Notes: generated from the letters alone by a model not told the origin. DNA of 21,998 nt from an uncultured Oscillospiraceae bacterium (GCA_934486875.1 CAKSPU010000037.1:1-21998); one strand, 5' to 3'. Numbered from the stretch's first letter, positions 1 through 8,343 are shown. Numbers and translations: made by a program.

Positions 1-1398
1 ATTCAAATATATAAAGATAATGGCTTCAGTGGTAAAGATACAGACCGCCCCGACTTTCAAAGGCTTATGAAGGATATTAAGTCAGGCATTATTAATAAGA
101 TAGTTGTTTATAAGCTTGACAGGATAAGCAGGAGCGTTCTTGATATTGCTGAACTGATACGGGAGCTTGAAAAACTGCACGTTGATTTTGTTAGTGCAAC
201 AGAAAATTATGAGACAACTACACCTATGGGAAAAGCAATGCTGAATATGTCTGCTACATTTGCACAGCTTGAGCGTGAAAATATCGCTGCGAGGGTAAAG
301 GGGGCATACATAAGCAGAAGTCACAGGGGCTTTTATATGGGTGGAAGAGTGCCATATGGATTTGAGCTAACACCAACAGTTATAGGCGGTATAAATACTA
401 AAAAATTTGTTATAGAGCCAATAAAAGCCCATACTATTCAAAGAATGTATGAGATATACAGTCAACCTAATACATCACTTGGAGATGTACGCCGACAGCT
501 TATTTCAGAGGGGATTATCCGAGAGGACGGAAGCAACTGGACAACAGCAAAGCTCAGTGACCTTATGCGTAATCCTGTTTATGTAAAAGCTGACAGCAAA
601 GTTTATGAGTTTTTTCAGAACGAAAGAGCTAATATTATAAATTCACTTGATGATTTTAACGGTAAAAATGGCTGTTATCTTTATACAGGAGAAAACACCA
701 ACAGAAAAACATGGGATTTAGCAAATCAAACGCTTGTAATTGCTCCGCATGAAGGCTTTATTGACAGTGAAACTTGGCTTTATTGCCGTAAAAAACTGCT
801 TGGGAATCATCAAATAAAGTGGACTAAGGCAAAAAATAGTTGGCTGTCAGGCAAGGTCAAGTGTGGTCATTGTGGTCACGCTATGGTGATAAAAAGGTCT
901 AATAACAACAATACAAGATATTTCATCTGTACAGGAAGGTCAAGCTATAATTGTAAAAAGCCTATGCCTACTATATATGCAGATGCTTTTGAAAATCTTA
1001 TTAAGATGTACATTGCCAAAAAGCTTGATGAGTTGACTTTAAGACCTAACGCCAAAAAAGATGAGTGTGACTTGCAGATACAAAAGCTTGAAGCAGAAAG
1101 CACAGGCATTGATGCAGACATTAGAAAGCTTGTAGATATGCTTATGCAGGCTGATGAAACAAGTATGAAATATATTCAAGAGAAAATCCGAGAACTTGAC
1201 GGAAACAAGCAATGCAAACTTGATGAAATTCAACGTTTAAAAAGCAACAGAGCCAATAATCTTAACTTGGGGGAGCTTCACAATGTTATGAATTTGTGGG
1301 ACAAACTGAGTTTTGACGATAAAAGGGGAGTTGCTGAACTTCTTATTGAAAAAATATCTGTTTATCCCAAAAGCGTTGAAATCATTTGGAAGGTGTAA
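1..1398 (+). CDS. Large serine recombinase (site-specific integrase), 5' end outside window
   Basis: The reading frame is open from base 1, so the gene begins to the left; 465 codons are visible. Family knowledge: large serine recombinases are about 500-550 residues and cut, exchange and rejoin att sites through a 5'-phosphoserine link. The visible part starts in the resolvase domain after the catalytic serine, which is missing only because of the window edge. The active-site arginine motif YKLDRISRS is present (window codons 38-46, Arg41 and Arg44), followed by the long E helix around MGKAMLNMSATFAQLERE. The recombinase DNA-binding domain begins near RVPYGFE. A zinc ribbon follows with Cys288, Cys291, Cys310 and Cys318, then a coiled-coil-like stretch (about codons 345-420) typical of these enzymes. 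The gene is more AT-rich than most of its neighbours, as expected for an acquired element. It is the only element gene in the window. It could belong to a prophage, a conjugative element or a small transposon. Confidence 0.93.
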   Translation: MQIYKDNGFSGKDTDRPDFQRLMKDIKSGIINKIVVYKLDRISRSVLDIAELIRELEKLHVDFVSATENYETTTPMGKAMLNMSATFAQLERENIAARVKGAYISRSHRGFYMGGRVPYGFELTPTVIGGINTKKFVIEPIKAHTIQRMYEIYSQPNTSLGDVRRQLISEGIIREDGSNWTTAKLSDLMRNPVYVKADSKVYEFFQNERANIINSLDDFNGKNGCYLYTGENTNRKTWDLANQTLVIAPHEGFIDSETWLYCRKKLLGNHQIKWTKAKNSWLSGKVKCGHCGHAMVIKRSNNNNTRYFICTGRSSYNCKKPMPTIYADAFENLIKMYIAKKLDELTLRPNAKKDECDLQIQKLEAESTGIDADIRKLVDMLMQADETSMKYIQEKIRELDGNKQCKLDEIQRLKSNRANNLNLGELHNVMNLWDKLSFDDKRGVAELLIEKISVYPKSVEIIWKV

Positions 1399-1415
1399 TT
1401 TTTTCTATTTTGTTT
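1..1415 (+). mobile_element. End of an integrated mobile element carrying the serine recombinase
   Basis: A large serine recombinase gene sits at the left edge and is followed within 180 bases by ordinary chromosomal genes (purL, mtaB). Such recombinase genes usually lie at one end of their element, next to an attachment site. The right boundary is therefore inferred to fall shortly after the recombinase stop, between about 1399 and 1500. I cannot see the att core, because these cores are very short and the other end is not in the window. The given end coordinate is approximate. Confidence 0.5.
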
Positions 1416-1417
1416 GT

Positions 1418-1498
1418 TTGGAAGAAGCTCTCCGCATAACTCAGGATAATCTTAATTCAAAAAATTTCTATGCATTTAATCCCGAATTTGACAAATAA
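1418..1498 (+). pseudogene. Possible 3' remnant of a gene interrupted by the element
   Basis: After the recombinase stop, a different frame stays open to a TAA at 1496-1498. It encodes a protein-like tail beginning LEEALRITQDNLNSK and ending NPEFDK. A strong plus-strand terminator starts 21 bases after this stop, as expected at the natural end of a gene running rightward towards purL. The stretch has no start codon or ribosome binding site of its own. It could be the last 26 or so codons of a host gene whose front lies on the far side of the element, or simply chance open sequence. I do not recognise the protein. Confidence 0.25.
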
Positions 1499-1518
1499 TG
1501 TCAGAATGATATAAACAA

Positions 1519-1560
1519 AGCGAGCCTTTCTTCATAGTGAGGAAAGGCTCGCTGTATTTT
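1519..1560 (+). terminator. Rho-independent terminator, probably bidirectional, between the element end and purL
   Basis: A perfect 12-bp stem (AGCGAGCCTTTC at 1519-1530 with its complement at 1542-1553) is followed on the plus strand by a run of T. On the minus strand the stem is followed by a weaker T-rich tail (TTTGTTTATA). It can therefore end rightward transcripts and probably also purL mRNA arriving from the right. Confidence 0.85.
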
Positions 1561-1573
1561 TTTAAAATCAGTA

Positions 1574-4500
1574 TTACTTAAAGTAAGCTACGCCGCTTTC
1601 AAATATTTTCTGATCCTTGTTGCCGGGAACGTTCTTGCAGATGTCAGTGCCGATACGCTCGCTGTGACCCATCTTTCCGAGAACACGTCCGTCGGGAGAA
1701 GTGATACCCTCAATTGCGTCAAACGAAGAGTTGGGATTGAAGCGGATATCCATAGAAGGAGAACCATCAAGGTCAACATACTGAGTAGCGATCTGACCGT
1801 TATCAGCAAGCTGCTTGATAAGCTCGGGGGAAGCGATGAAGCGTCCTTCACCGTGTGAGATAGCGATCTTATGGATATCGCCCACCTCGCAGCCTGCAAG
1901 CCAGGGAGACTTGTTTGAAGCGATCCTTGTGGAGACCATCATAGACTGATGTCTTGCAATTGTGTTGAATGTAAGAGTGGGAGAATCATCAGTCATATCA
2001 ACGATCTTTCCGAAAGGAACAAGACCCAGCTTGATAAGAGCCTGGAAACCGTTGCATATACCGAGCATAAGTCCGTCTCTGTTTTCAAGGAGGTCAGTAA
2101 CAGCTTCCTTGATTGAGGGATTGCGGAAGAATGCAGTGATGAACTTGCCTGAACCGTCGGGCTCATCTCCGCCTGAGAAGCCGCCGGGGATCATAATTAT
2201 CTGAGACTTCTTGATTGCCTTCTGAACATACTTAACGCTGTCTTCAAGAGCAGATGCGGAAAGATTCTTGATAACAACGACCTCGGGAACAGCTCCTGCT
2301 CTTTCAAATACACGTGCTGTATCGTATTCGCAGTTTGTGCCGGGGAATACGGGAATAAGCACCTTGGGCTTTGCAAATGCGGAAGCGTGCTGAACTGTGT
2401 CGTGAGATGTGTATGTGTATATCTTTGCAGGCTTGCTTTCAGTCTTGATATTGCAGGGGAATACGGGTTCAAGCTTGTCTTCCCACGCTTTCTGGAGATC
2501 AGCCATATCAACAACGTAATCCTTGCAGTCGATAGTGTAGGAATCTGTAGTTGTACCGATGACCTTTTCTGCTGTGAAAGGATCGCCGTCAAGCTCGATA
2601 ACAAATGAACCGTATCTTGAATAGAAAAGGATATCCTTGTCAAGCTTCTTGTCAAACTTGAAACCGATCCTGTTTCCGAGTGACATCTTTGCAACAGCCT
2701 CAGCAACGCCGCCGAAGCCGACAGACCATACAGAAAGCGCCTTGCCTTCGGAAACAAGTGCCTCAACACGCTCGAATACGCTTCTTACGCTGTCCCACTT
2801 GGGCAGACCGTTTTCATCATAATCGGGGGTGATGTAAATTACCTTGTTTCCTGCCTTCTTAAATTCAGGGGATATGATCTTCTTGCTGCTTGCGGTGGAA
2901 ACCGCAAAGGAAACGAGTGTTGCGGGAACGTCGATATTTTCAAATGTACCGGACATTGAATCCTTGCCGCCGATAGCTCCGCAGCCGAGCTCTATCTGAG
3001 CCTTGTATGCACCGAGGAGAGCCGCAAAAGGCTTGCCCCATCTTGTGGGATTGTTCTGAGTTCTCTCAAAATATTCCTGGAATGTGAGCCAGCAGTTCCT
3101 GTAGCTTCCGCCTGCTGCGATGACCTTTGAAACGGATTCGATAACTGCTGCCATAGCGCCGTGATAAGGACTCTTATCGCTTACGTAGGGATTGTAGCCC
3201 CAGCCCATAAGAGAGCAGGTAGTGGTCTGACCCTTGAGAACGGGTATCTTTGCAGCCATTGCCTGAGTGGGAGTGAGCTGATATTTGCCGCCGTAAGGCA
3301 TAAGTACTGTGCCTGCGCCGATAGTTGAGTCGAAACGCTCAACAAGGCCCTTCTGAGAGCATACATTGAGGTTTGTCATAAGAGTGTACCAGCTGTCGGG
3401 GCAGTCTGTGTAGGACTTGGGCTGAACTGTTATAGGCAGAGGAACCTGTACATTTGTGTGCTTTTCTGCACCGTTGGAGTTAAGGAACTCTCTTGAAAGA
3501 TCAACAATGATCTTGCCGTTCCACTTCATCTTAAGACGGGGCTCTTCCATAACGTCTGCGACCTTAGTGGCTTCAAGGTTTTCCTTAGCCGCAGCAGCCA
3601 TAAACTTCTTCATATCAGACTTTCTGATAACTACAGCCATTCTTTCCTGGCTCTCGGAAATAGCAAGCTCGGTTCCGTCAAGACCGTCATACTTCTTGGG
3701 AACAGCATTAAGGTCGATAACAAGACCGTCTGTAAGCTCACCGATGGCAACGGAAACGCCGCCTGCGCCAAAGTCATTGCAGCGCTTTATCATATGAGTG
3801 ACCTCGGGATCACGGAAAAGTCTCTGGAGCTTTCTTTCCTCGGGAGGATTACCCTTCTGTACCTCTGCACCGCAGCTTTCAAGGGACTGCTCTGTGTGGG
3901 ACTTGGAGGAGCCTGTTGCACCGCCGCAGCCGTCACGTCCTGTGCGTCCGCCCAGGAGAATGATAACATCGCCCGGCTCGGGAATTTCTCTTACAACGTT
4001 CTCCATAGGAGCTGCGCCTACTACCGCACCTATCTCCAGTCTCTTAGCCACATATCCGGGATGATAAACCTCCGCAACGTGACCTGTGGCAAGACCGATC
4101 TGGTTTCCGTAGGAGCTGTAGCCGTTCGCAGCGCCGACGGTTATCTTTCTCTGAGGAAGCTTGCCGTGGATAGTATCTTCAACAGGTACAAGGGGATTGG
4201 ACGCACCTGTTACACGCATTGCCTGATAAACATAGGAACGGCCGGAGAGAGGATCTCTGATAGCACCGCCGAGACAGGTAGCGGCACCGCCGAAGGGTTC
4301 GATCTCGGTAGGGTGATTATGGGTCTCGTTTTTGAACATAAGGAGCCAGTCCTGAAGCTCGCCGTCAACATCGACCTTTATTTTTACGGAGCAGGCATTG
4401 ATCTCCTCAGACTCGTCAAGATCCTTGAGAATGCCGTCCTTTTTGAGCTTCTTAGCCGCAATCGTTGCAATGTCCATTAATGTAATGGGCTTATTCTCTC

Positions 4501-5281
4501 TTCCGAGCTCTTTTCTTGCATCAATGTATTCGTTGTATGTCTTTCTGATGTAGTCAGCGTCAATATTTGCATTGTCGATGATAGTTGAGAATGTGGTATG
4601 ACGGCAGTGGTCAGACCAGTATGTATCTATCATACGGATCTCTGTGATAGTGGGGTCACGCTTTTCTGTGTCACGGAAATAGCTCTGACAGAACTTGAGA
4701 TCGTCAAAATCCATAGCAAGTCTGTACTTGGTAACAAAATCGGCAAGACCGAGATCGTCCATAGTTATAAAGCCTGTGAGAGTTTCAACAGTCTCGGGGA
4801 TATCATACTTTACAGCAAGAGTGTCCACTTCATCGAGAGATGCCTCACGGCTTTCTACAGGGTTGATGATGTACTTTTTGAGAGCTTCAAATTCATCATC
4901 GGAAATTGTTCCCTGAGTGATATAAACACGTGCATTGCGCACCTTGCAGCGTTCGCCCTGAGTAAGGATCTGGATACACTGCTCGCAGGAATCGGCTCTC
5001 TGATCGAACTGACCGGGGAGATACTCCACTGCAAAAACTCTTTCATCGGGAGCAAGCTCGGGAAGAGTTCTGTAGGTCACATCAACGGCAGGCTCGGAAA
5101 AAACGTTTCCTGCTGCGTAGTTGAAATTCTCTTCCGAGATATTCTCTGCATCGTAGCGGTTGATAACACGCAGCGAGCGGAGTGAATCCAGTCTGAGGGC
5201 TGTTTTCACATCTGAAAGAAGGGTCTTTGCCGAAGAGGCAAATTCAGGTTTCTTTTCAACATAAATTCGGTAAACTGGCAT
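1574..5281 (-). CDS. purL: Phosphoribosylformylglycinamidine synthase, single-chain form (FGAM synthase)
   Basis: PurL converts FGAR, glutamine and ATP to FGAM, the fourth step of purine synthesis, in the cytosol. At 1235 residues this is the fused one-chain enzyme, unlike the three-part PurS/PurQ/PurL of Bacillus. The N-terminal PurS-like part is followed by two AIR-synthase-like halves; visible landmarks are SDHCRHTTF, HNHPTEIEPFGGAATCLGG and FGAGGVSVAIGEL. The C-terminal class I glutamine amidotransferase has VFPGTNCEYDTARVF, IPGGFSGGDEPDGSG, the nucleophile in GICNGFQ (Cys1076), and the His/Glu pair in MGHSER (His1206, Glu1208). All expected catalytic residues are present. The ATG has an AGGGGAG-like Shine-Dalgarno about 10 bases upstream. 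The gene starts 20 bases after mtaB on the same strand with no visible promoter between, so the two probably share a transcript. Confidence 0.98.
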   Translation of the reverse strand: MPVYRIYVEKKPEFASSAKTLLSDVKTALRLDSLRSLRVINRYDAENISEENFNYAAGNVFSEPAVDVTYRTLPELAPDERVFAVEYLPGQFDQRADSCEQCIQILTQGERCKVRNARVYITQGTISDDEFEALKKYIINPVESREASLDEVDTLAVKYDIPETVETLTGFITMDDLGLADFVTKYRLAMDFDDLKFCQSYFRDTEKRDPTITEIRMIDTYWSDHCRHTTFSTIIDNANIDADYIRKTYNEYIDARKELGRENKPITLMDIATIAAKKLKKDGILKDLDESEEINACSVKIKVDVDGELQDWLLMFKNETHNHPTEIEPFGGAATCLGGAIRDPLSGRSYVYQAMRVTGASNPLVPVEDTIHGKLPQRKITVGAANGYSSYGNQIGLATGHVAEVYHPGYVAKRLEIGAVVGAAPMENVVREIPEPGDVIILLGGRTGRDGCGGATGSSKSHTEQSLESCGAEVQKGNPPEERKLQRLFRDPEVTHMIKRCNDFGAGGVSVAIGELTDGLVIDLNAVPKKYDGLDGTELAISESQERMAVVIRKSDMKKFMAAAAKENLEATKVADVMEEPRLKMKWNGKIIVDLSREFLNSNGAEKHTNVQVPLPITVQPKSYTDCPDSWYTLMTNLNVCSQKGLVERFDSTIGAGTVLMPYGGKYQLTPTQAMAAKIPVLKGQTTTCSLMGWGYNPYVSDKSPYHGAMAAVIESVSKVIAAGGSYRNCWLTFQEYFERTQNNPTRWGKPFAALLGAYKAQIELGCGAIGGKDSMSGTFENIDVPATLVSFAVSTASSKKIISPEFKKAGNKVIYITPDYDENGLPKWDSVRSVFERVEALVSEGKALSVWSVGFGGVAEAVAKMSLGNRIGFKFDKKLDKDILFYSRYGSFVIELDGDPFTAEKVIGTTTDSYTIDCKDYVVDMADLQKAWEDKLEPVFPCNIKTESKPAKIYTYTSHDTVQHASAFAKPKVLIPVFPGTNCEYDTARVFERAGAVPEVVVIKNLSASALEDSVKYVQKAIKKSQIIMIPGGFSGGDEPDGSGKFITAFFRNPSIKEAVTDLLENRDGLMLGICNGFQALIKLGLVPFGKIVDMTDDSPTLTFNTIARHQSMMVSTRIASNKSPWLAGCEVGDIHKIAISHGEGRFIASPELIKQLADNGQIATQYVDLDGSPSMDIRFNPNSSFDAIEGITSPDGRVLGKMGHSERIGTDICKNVPGNKDQKIFESGVAYFK

Positions 5282-5301
5282 AAGTAAGATACTCCCCTTT
5301 A

Positions 5302-6630
5302 TTATATGTTGGTGTCGAGAACACTGTGTTCGGGCAAAATTTCACCAAAACAGCAATTTTCTCCTATCTTATCTATTTTAACATAAAAAATCATTTTACG
5401 CAAACTTTTTTCTGAATTTTTTGTTAAAATTTTTATATGAGTGTAATTTGGAGCATATCCGTGGTGTATCCCGTCGGATTTTTCTCTTTCAAAAAGAACG
5501 GGAAACTCTTTTCCCACAAGGCTTTGCAGGAATTTCTGCCGACAAACGGCTCCTGCTTCGGCAAGCTCCTTTGCTCTGAGCTTTTTTGTTTCATTCGGGA
5601 TCTGTCCGTCCATAAGGTCGGCTTTTGTGCCCTTTCTTCTTGAATACGGGAACACGTGGATATCGGAAAAGCCTATATTTTTTATAAATTCCACCGATTC
5701 CCTGTGATCAGCATCGGTTTCCCCGGGAAAGCCTGCCATTACGTCTGTGGTAATGCCGCAGTCGGGGAAAATTGTTCTTATCCTGTCAACAAGGTCGGTG
5801 TATTCCTCGGCGGTGTATCTTCGGTTCATCGCTTTGAGGGTCCTGTTGCAGCCGCTTTGGAGAGACAGGTGGAACGAGGGGCAGAATTTCGGCAGAGCCG
5901 CAAGTCTCATAAGCATTTCATCGGTCATTTTTTCAGGTTCGAGTGAGCCGAGACGTATTCTGTCAATGCCGTCAACGCTGCTGACAGCTTCTGCCGCATC
6001 AGCAAGGTCCCTGCCAAATTCAGCTCCGTAGAATGCAAGATTTATCCCTACAAGGACTATCTCCCTGTAGCCGTTCTGCGCAAGCTTTTTTGCCTCTGAA
6101 ATTATATCTTCAACAGGTTTTGAACGTATCCGTCCACGGGCATAGGGGATAATGCAATAGGTGCAGAATGCGTTGCAGCCGTCCTGTATCTTCATAAATG
6201 CACGGGTGTGACCTTCGATATTGTCAGCTGACATAACCTCAAAGCCGTCCTTTGATGAGTATGGCGCAACGGAACATACCCGTTTTCTGTCATCAAGATA
6301 ATTTTTCACAAGTCTTGCAATATCGCTTCTGTTCTTGGTTCCCGTGACTATATCAGCACAATCCTCCGCAGCCGCTTCATCGGGAAATGCCTGAGGATAG
6401 CAGCCTGTCAGAACTATGACTGCATCGGGGTGATCTCTCCGCAGCCCTCTCAGAGTCTGTCTCAGCTTGCTGTCACTTTCAGAGGTCACTGTGCAGGAGT
6501 TTATGACAAATATATCAGCAAGAGCTTTTTCGAGGGTGGGGGTGAAACCTTCTGCTTCAAATGCCGCAGTCATACAGGCAGTTTCATAAGTGTTGACCTT
6601 GCAGCCAAAGGTTATAAAGTAAATATACAT
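5302..6630 (-). CDS. mtaB: tRNA t6A37 methylthiotransferase MtaB (radical SAM)
   Basis: MtaB adds a methylthio group to N6-threonylcarbamoyladenosine at position 37 of tRNAs reading ANN codons, giving ms2t6A. The 442-residue length is normal. The N-terminal methylthiotransferase domain holds the auxiliary iron-sulfur cysteines: Cys10 in TFGCKVNTYE (the MtaB-type signature), Cys46 in NSCTVT and Cys77 in TGCYPQ. The radical-SAM cluster is Cys152, Cys156 and Cys159 in DGCNAFCTYCIIPYARGR. The last 70 or so residues resemble a TRAM RNA-binding domain (GYAPNYTHIKI and after). TFGCKVN favours MtaB over MiaB or RimO. The ATG is preceded by GGAGG at 6 bases. A good promoter lies upstream, and purL follows after 20 bases. 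Confidence 0.95.
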   Translation of the reverse strand: MYIYFITFGCKVNTYETACMTAAFEAEGFTPTLEKALADIFVINSCTVTSESDSKLRQTLRGLRRDHPDAVIVLTGCYPQAFPDEAAAEDCADIVTGTKNRSDIARLVKNYLDDRKRVCSVAPYSSKDGFEVMSADNIEGHTRAFMKIQDGCNAFCTYCIIPYARGRIRSKPVEDIISEAKKLAQNGYREIVLVGINLAFYGAEFGRDLADAAEAVSSVDGIDRIRLGSLEPEKMTDEMLMRLAALPKFCPSFHLSLQSGCNRTLKAMNRRYTAEEYTDLVDRIRTIFPDCGITTDVMAGFPGETDADHRESVEFIKNIGFSDIHVFPYSRRKGTKADLMDGQIPNETKKLRAKELAEAGAVCRQKFLQSLVGKEFPVLFEREKSDGIHHGYAPNYTHIKILTKNSEKSLRKMIFYVKIDKIGENCCFGEILPEHSVLDTNI

Positions 6631-6698
6631 AAAATCCTCCGAGAATTTTTGTGTAAGTTGTACACTGAAAACCTTTTAGTATTTTTGAGCTATATGCT

Positions 6699-6727
6699 AT
6701 TATACAATAAAATAAAAAAAATTGCAA
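6699..6727 (-). promoter_or_regulatory. Sigma-A type promoter for mtaB-purL
   Basis: On the minus strand TTGCAA (6722-6727) is followed after 17 bases by TATAAT (6699-6704). The spacer is nearly all A/T. Transcription would start near 6692, leaving a leader of about 60 bases before the mtaB start. Confidence 0.75.
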
Positions 6728-6733
6728 ATCCTC

Positions 6734-6762
6734 TTGACTTAATCGGAAAAAACTGCTATTCT
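6734..6762 (+). promoter_or_regulatory. Sigma-A type promoter for the HPr-like gene
   Basis: TTGACT (6734-6739), a 17-base spacer and TATTCT (6757-6762) lie 78 bases before the ATG at 6840. The -35 box is only 6 bases from the -35 box of the divergent mtaB promoter. Confidence 0.7.
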
Positions 6763-6839
6763 TAATATCAAGGAAGCTGCAAAAACAGATCCTGCGGTTT
6801 TCCGAATATTTTTTATGAACACCGAAAGGATGGGTTGTT

Positions 6840-7070
6840 ATGAAAAAGACTACTATTATGCTTGCAACTATCAATGATGTAAAGAATTTTGTTTCTGAGG
6901 TTTCTCTCTGCGATTATGACGTTGACCTTCTTTCCGGAAGATACGCTGTTGACGCTAAGTCCATTATGGGTATTTTCAGCCTTGATCTTTCCAAGCCCAT
7001 CGCTCTTGAAGCTCACACCGATGATGCTTCCGAGTTCTTTGAGAAGATCAAGCAGTATATCGTTGAATAA
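6840..7070 (+). CDS. HPr-like protein lacking the phosphoacceptor histidine
   Basis: This 76-residue protein resembles HPr, the PTS phosphocarrier. The best match is the regulatory half: VDAKSIMGIFSLDLSKPI (residues 37-54) corresponds to the NLKSIMGVMSL region of Bacillus HPr, and Ser41 falls where HPr kinase acts (Ser46). The GIHARPA active-site loop is replaced by about TINDVKNF (10-17), so His15 is absent and it cannot work as a normal PTS phosphocarrier. HPr relatives without the histidine, such as Crh, are known to act as regulators. A regulatory role here is an inference from that. The ATG has AAAGGA about 7 bases upstream. The gene is monocistronic, with its own promoter and a terminator 31 bases after the stop. 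The fold assignment is fairly sure; the function is not. Confidence 0.85.
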   Translation: MKKTTIMLATINDVKNFVSEVSLCDYDVDLLSGRYAVDAKSIMGIFSLDLSKPIALEAHTDDASEFFEKIKQYIVE

Positions 7071-7100
7071 TCGGTAAACTGAATATTTAAAGTAAAATGG

Positions 7101-7133
7101 AGCGGCTGTCCGTATGTGCGGGCAGCCGCTTTT
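7101..7133 (+). terminator. Rho-independent terminator after the HPr-like gene
   Basis: A 12-bp stem (AGCGGCTGTCCG at 7101-7112 with 7119-7130, one G-T wobble) has a 6-base loop and is followed by TTTGTCTGT. The T run is short, so termination may be partial. Confidence 0.8.
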
Positions 7134-7191
7134 GTCTGTCCTAAACCTGTCCCTTTCATCATAGAATATACGGGAAAGGACGGTAATTGAT

Positions 7192-8343
7192 ATGAAGATA
7201 TACGGAAAGGCTGCTGCGCTTTTTATAAGTACATTGATAATGCTCTCGCAGATATCATCAATTTCGGCACAGGATAAAGCCGAAAAGGACTATAAGGAAT
7301 GCTATGTTCTTATGGAGCCTACAACAAAGACCGTTATCCGTGAAAAAAACGGCAGAGAGCCGGTTAAAATGGGCTCGTTCAATAAGCTTATGACTGTGCT
7401 TCTTACAGCTGAGGCTATGGACAGGGGAGAGCTGAGCTTTGACACCGTGATCGCCGCAAGTGAGAATGCAAATTCAAAGCAGGGGGCTCAGATATGGCTT
7501 ATGCCGGGGGAAAAATCCACGGTCAGCGAGCTCCTCAAAGGTGTTATCATCGGCAATGCAAATGATGCTGCCTGTGTTCTTGCCGAAAAAATAGGCGGTA
7601 CGGAGGAGAAATTTACCGAGCTTATGAATACAAGAGCTGCGGAGCTTGGTATGACCGACACGGTTTTTACCGAATGCACGGGATATTATAATGATGATGC
7701 GCAGCACACAACCGCATATGATGCCGCACTGCTCCTCTGCGAGCTTTCGGAGCACAATGAGCTTACGGATATATTCGTTACAAGGCTTGAAGAAATAAAG
7801 GACGGCAAGGTACAGCTTGTCACATCAAATCCTATGGGACACAGATATAAAGGGTCTGTGGGCTTTAAATGCGGAACGGGACCCTCATCGGGATATTTTG
7901 TAGCAGAGGGTGCCTGCCGTGATGAGCTGTCTCTTGTATGCGCCGTGCTTGACTGCAAGGAGGAGGACATCGCATTGGGACTTGCCGCAGAGCTGCTTGA
8001 CACAGGCTTCGGCGGATATACGGTGAAAAGTTTGTCAATTCCTGATGATATGCCGGAAAAAATAGCTGTTAAGAACGGCTGTGTCAGGGAAGCTGTCATA
8101 TCGGTCGAAGATCTTGGCAATGTCCTTATTGCCAAAGGTTCGGAGAATAAAATAAAAGCATCGGTCATACTTCCGTCATATGTATATGCTCCTGTGAAAA
8201 AAGGGGATAAAGTAGGGGAGCTGAGATTTTACTGCGGTGATAAGCTTCTGAAAACCGCCGAGCTGAGAGCTGCGGAAAATTCGGACAAAAAAAGTGTGCT
8301 GAATGTATTGTCAGATATGATGAAATATATCGTCGAATTTTAG
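7192..8343 (+). CDS. Secreted D-alanyl-D-alanine carboxypeptidase-like protein (PBP5/DacF family, S11) with altered motifs
   Basis: Family members trim the terminal D-alanine from peptidoglycan pentapeptides outside the cell. The 383-residue protein has a signal peptide (hydrophobic 7-24, likely cleavage after ISA at 26). The nucleophile motif SxxK is Ser62-Phe-Asn-Lys65 within MGSFNKLMT. The second motif, normally SxN, is Asn122-Ala-Asn124 (GNANDAACVLAE). The third, normally KTG, is Lys226-Cys-Gly228 (GFKCGTGPSSGY). Overall alignment with DacF/PBP5 is clear, including the C-terminal beta-rich domain from about 275, but two of three motifs are changed, so activity may be low, altered or lost. 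There is no clear C-terminal membrane anchor beyond the amphipathic tail. A GAAAGGA Shine-Dalgarno precedes the ATG. No convincing promoter is visible in the 60 bases after the upstream terminator. Confidence 0.88.
   Translation: MKIYGKAAALFISTLIMLSQISSISAQDKAEKDYKECYVLMEPTTKTVIREKNGREPVKMGSFNKLMTVLLTAEAMDRGELSFDTVIAASENANSKQGAQIWLMPGEKSTVSELLKGVIIGNANDAACVLAEKIGGTEEKFTELMNTRAAELGMTDTVFTECTGYYNDDAQHTTAYDAALLLCELSEHNELTDIFVTRLEEIKDGKVQLVTSNPMGHRYKGSVGFKCGTGPSSGYFVAEGACRDELSLVCAVLDCKEEDIALGLAAELLDTGFGGYTVKSLSIPDDMPEKIAVKNGCVREAVISVEDLGNVLIAKGSENKIKASVILPSYVYAPVKKGDKVGELRFYCGDKLLKTAELRAAENSDKKSVLNVLSDMMKYIVEF

Noticed and set aside
3794..4480. 228-codon open frame antisense to purL (and others at 4598-5185 and 2197-2769)
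   Set aside because: They lie wholly inside a certain purL gene, have no family resemblance or binding sites, and arise from its codon bias.
6798..6810. TTTTCCGAATATT, resembling a PurR PurBox
   Set aside because: Only a partial match, single, and downstream of the HPr-like promoter; the nearest inverted CCGA is over 50 bases away instead of the usual close pair.
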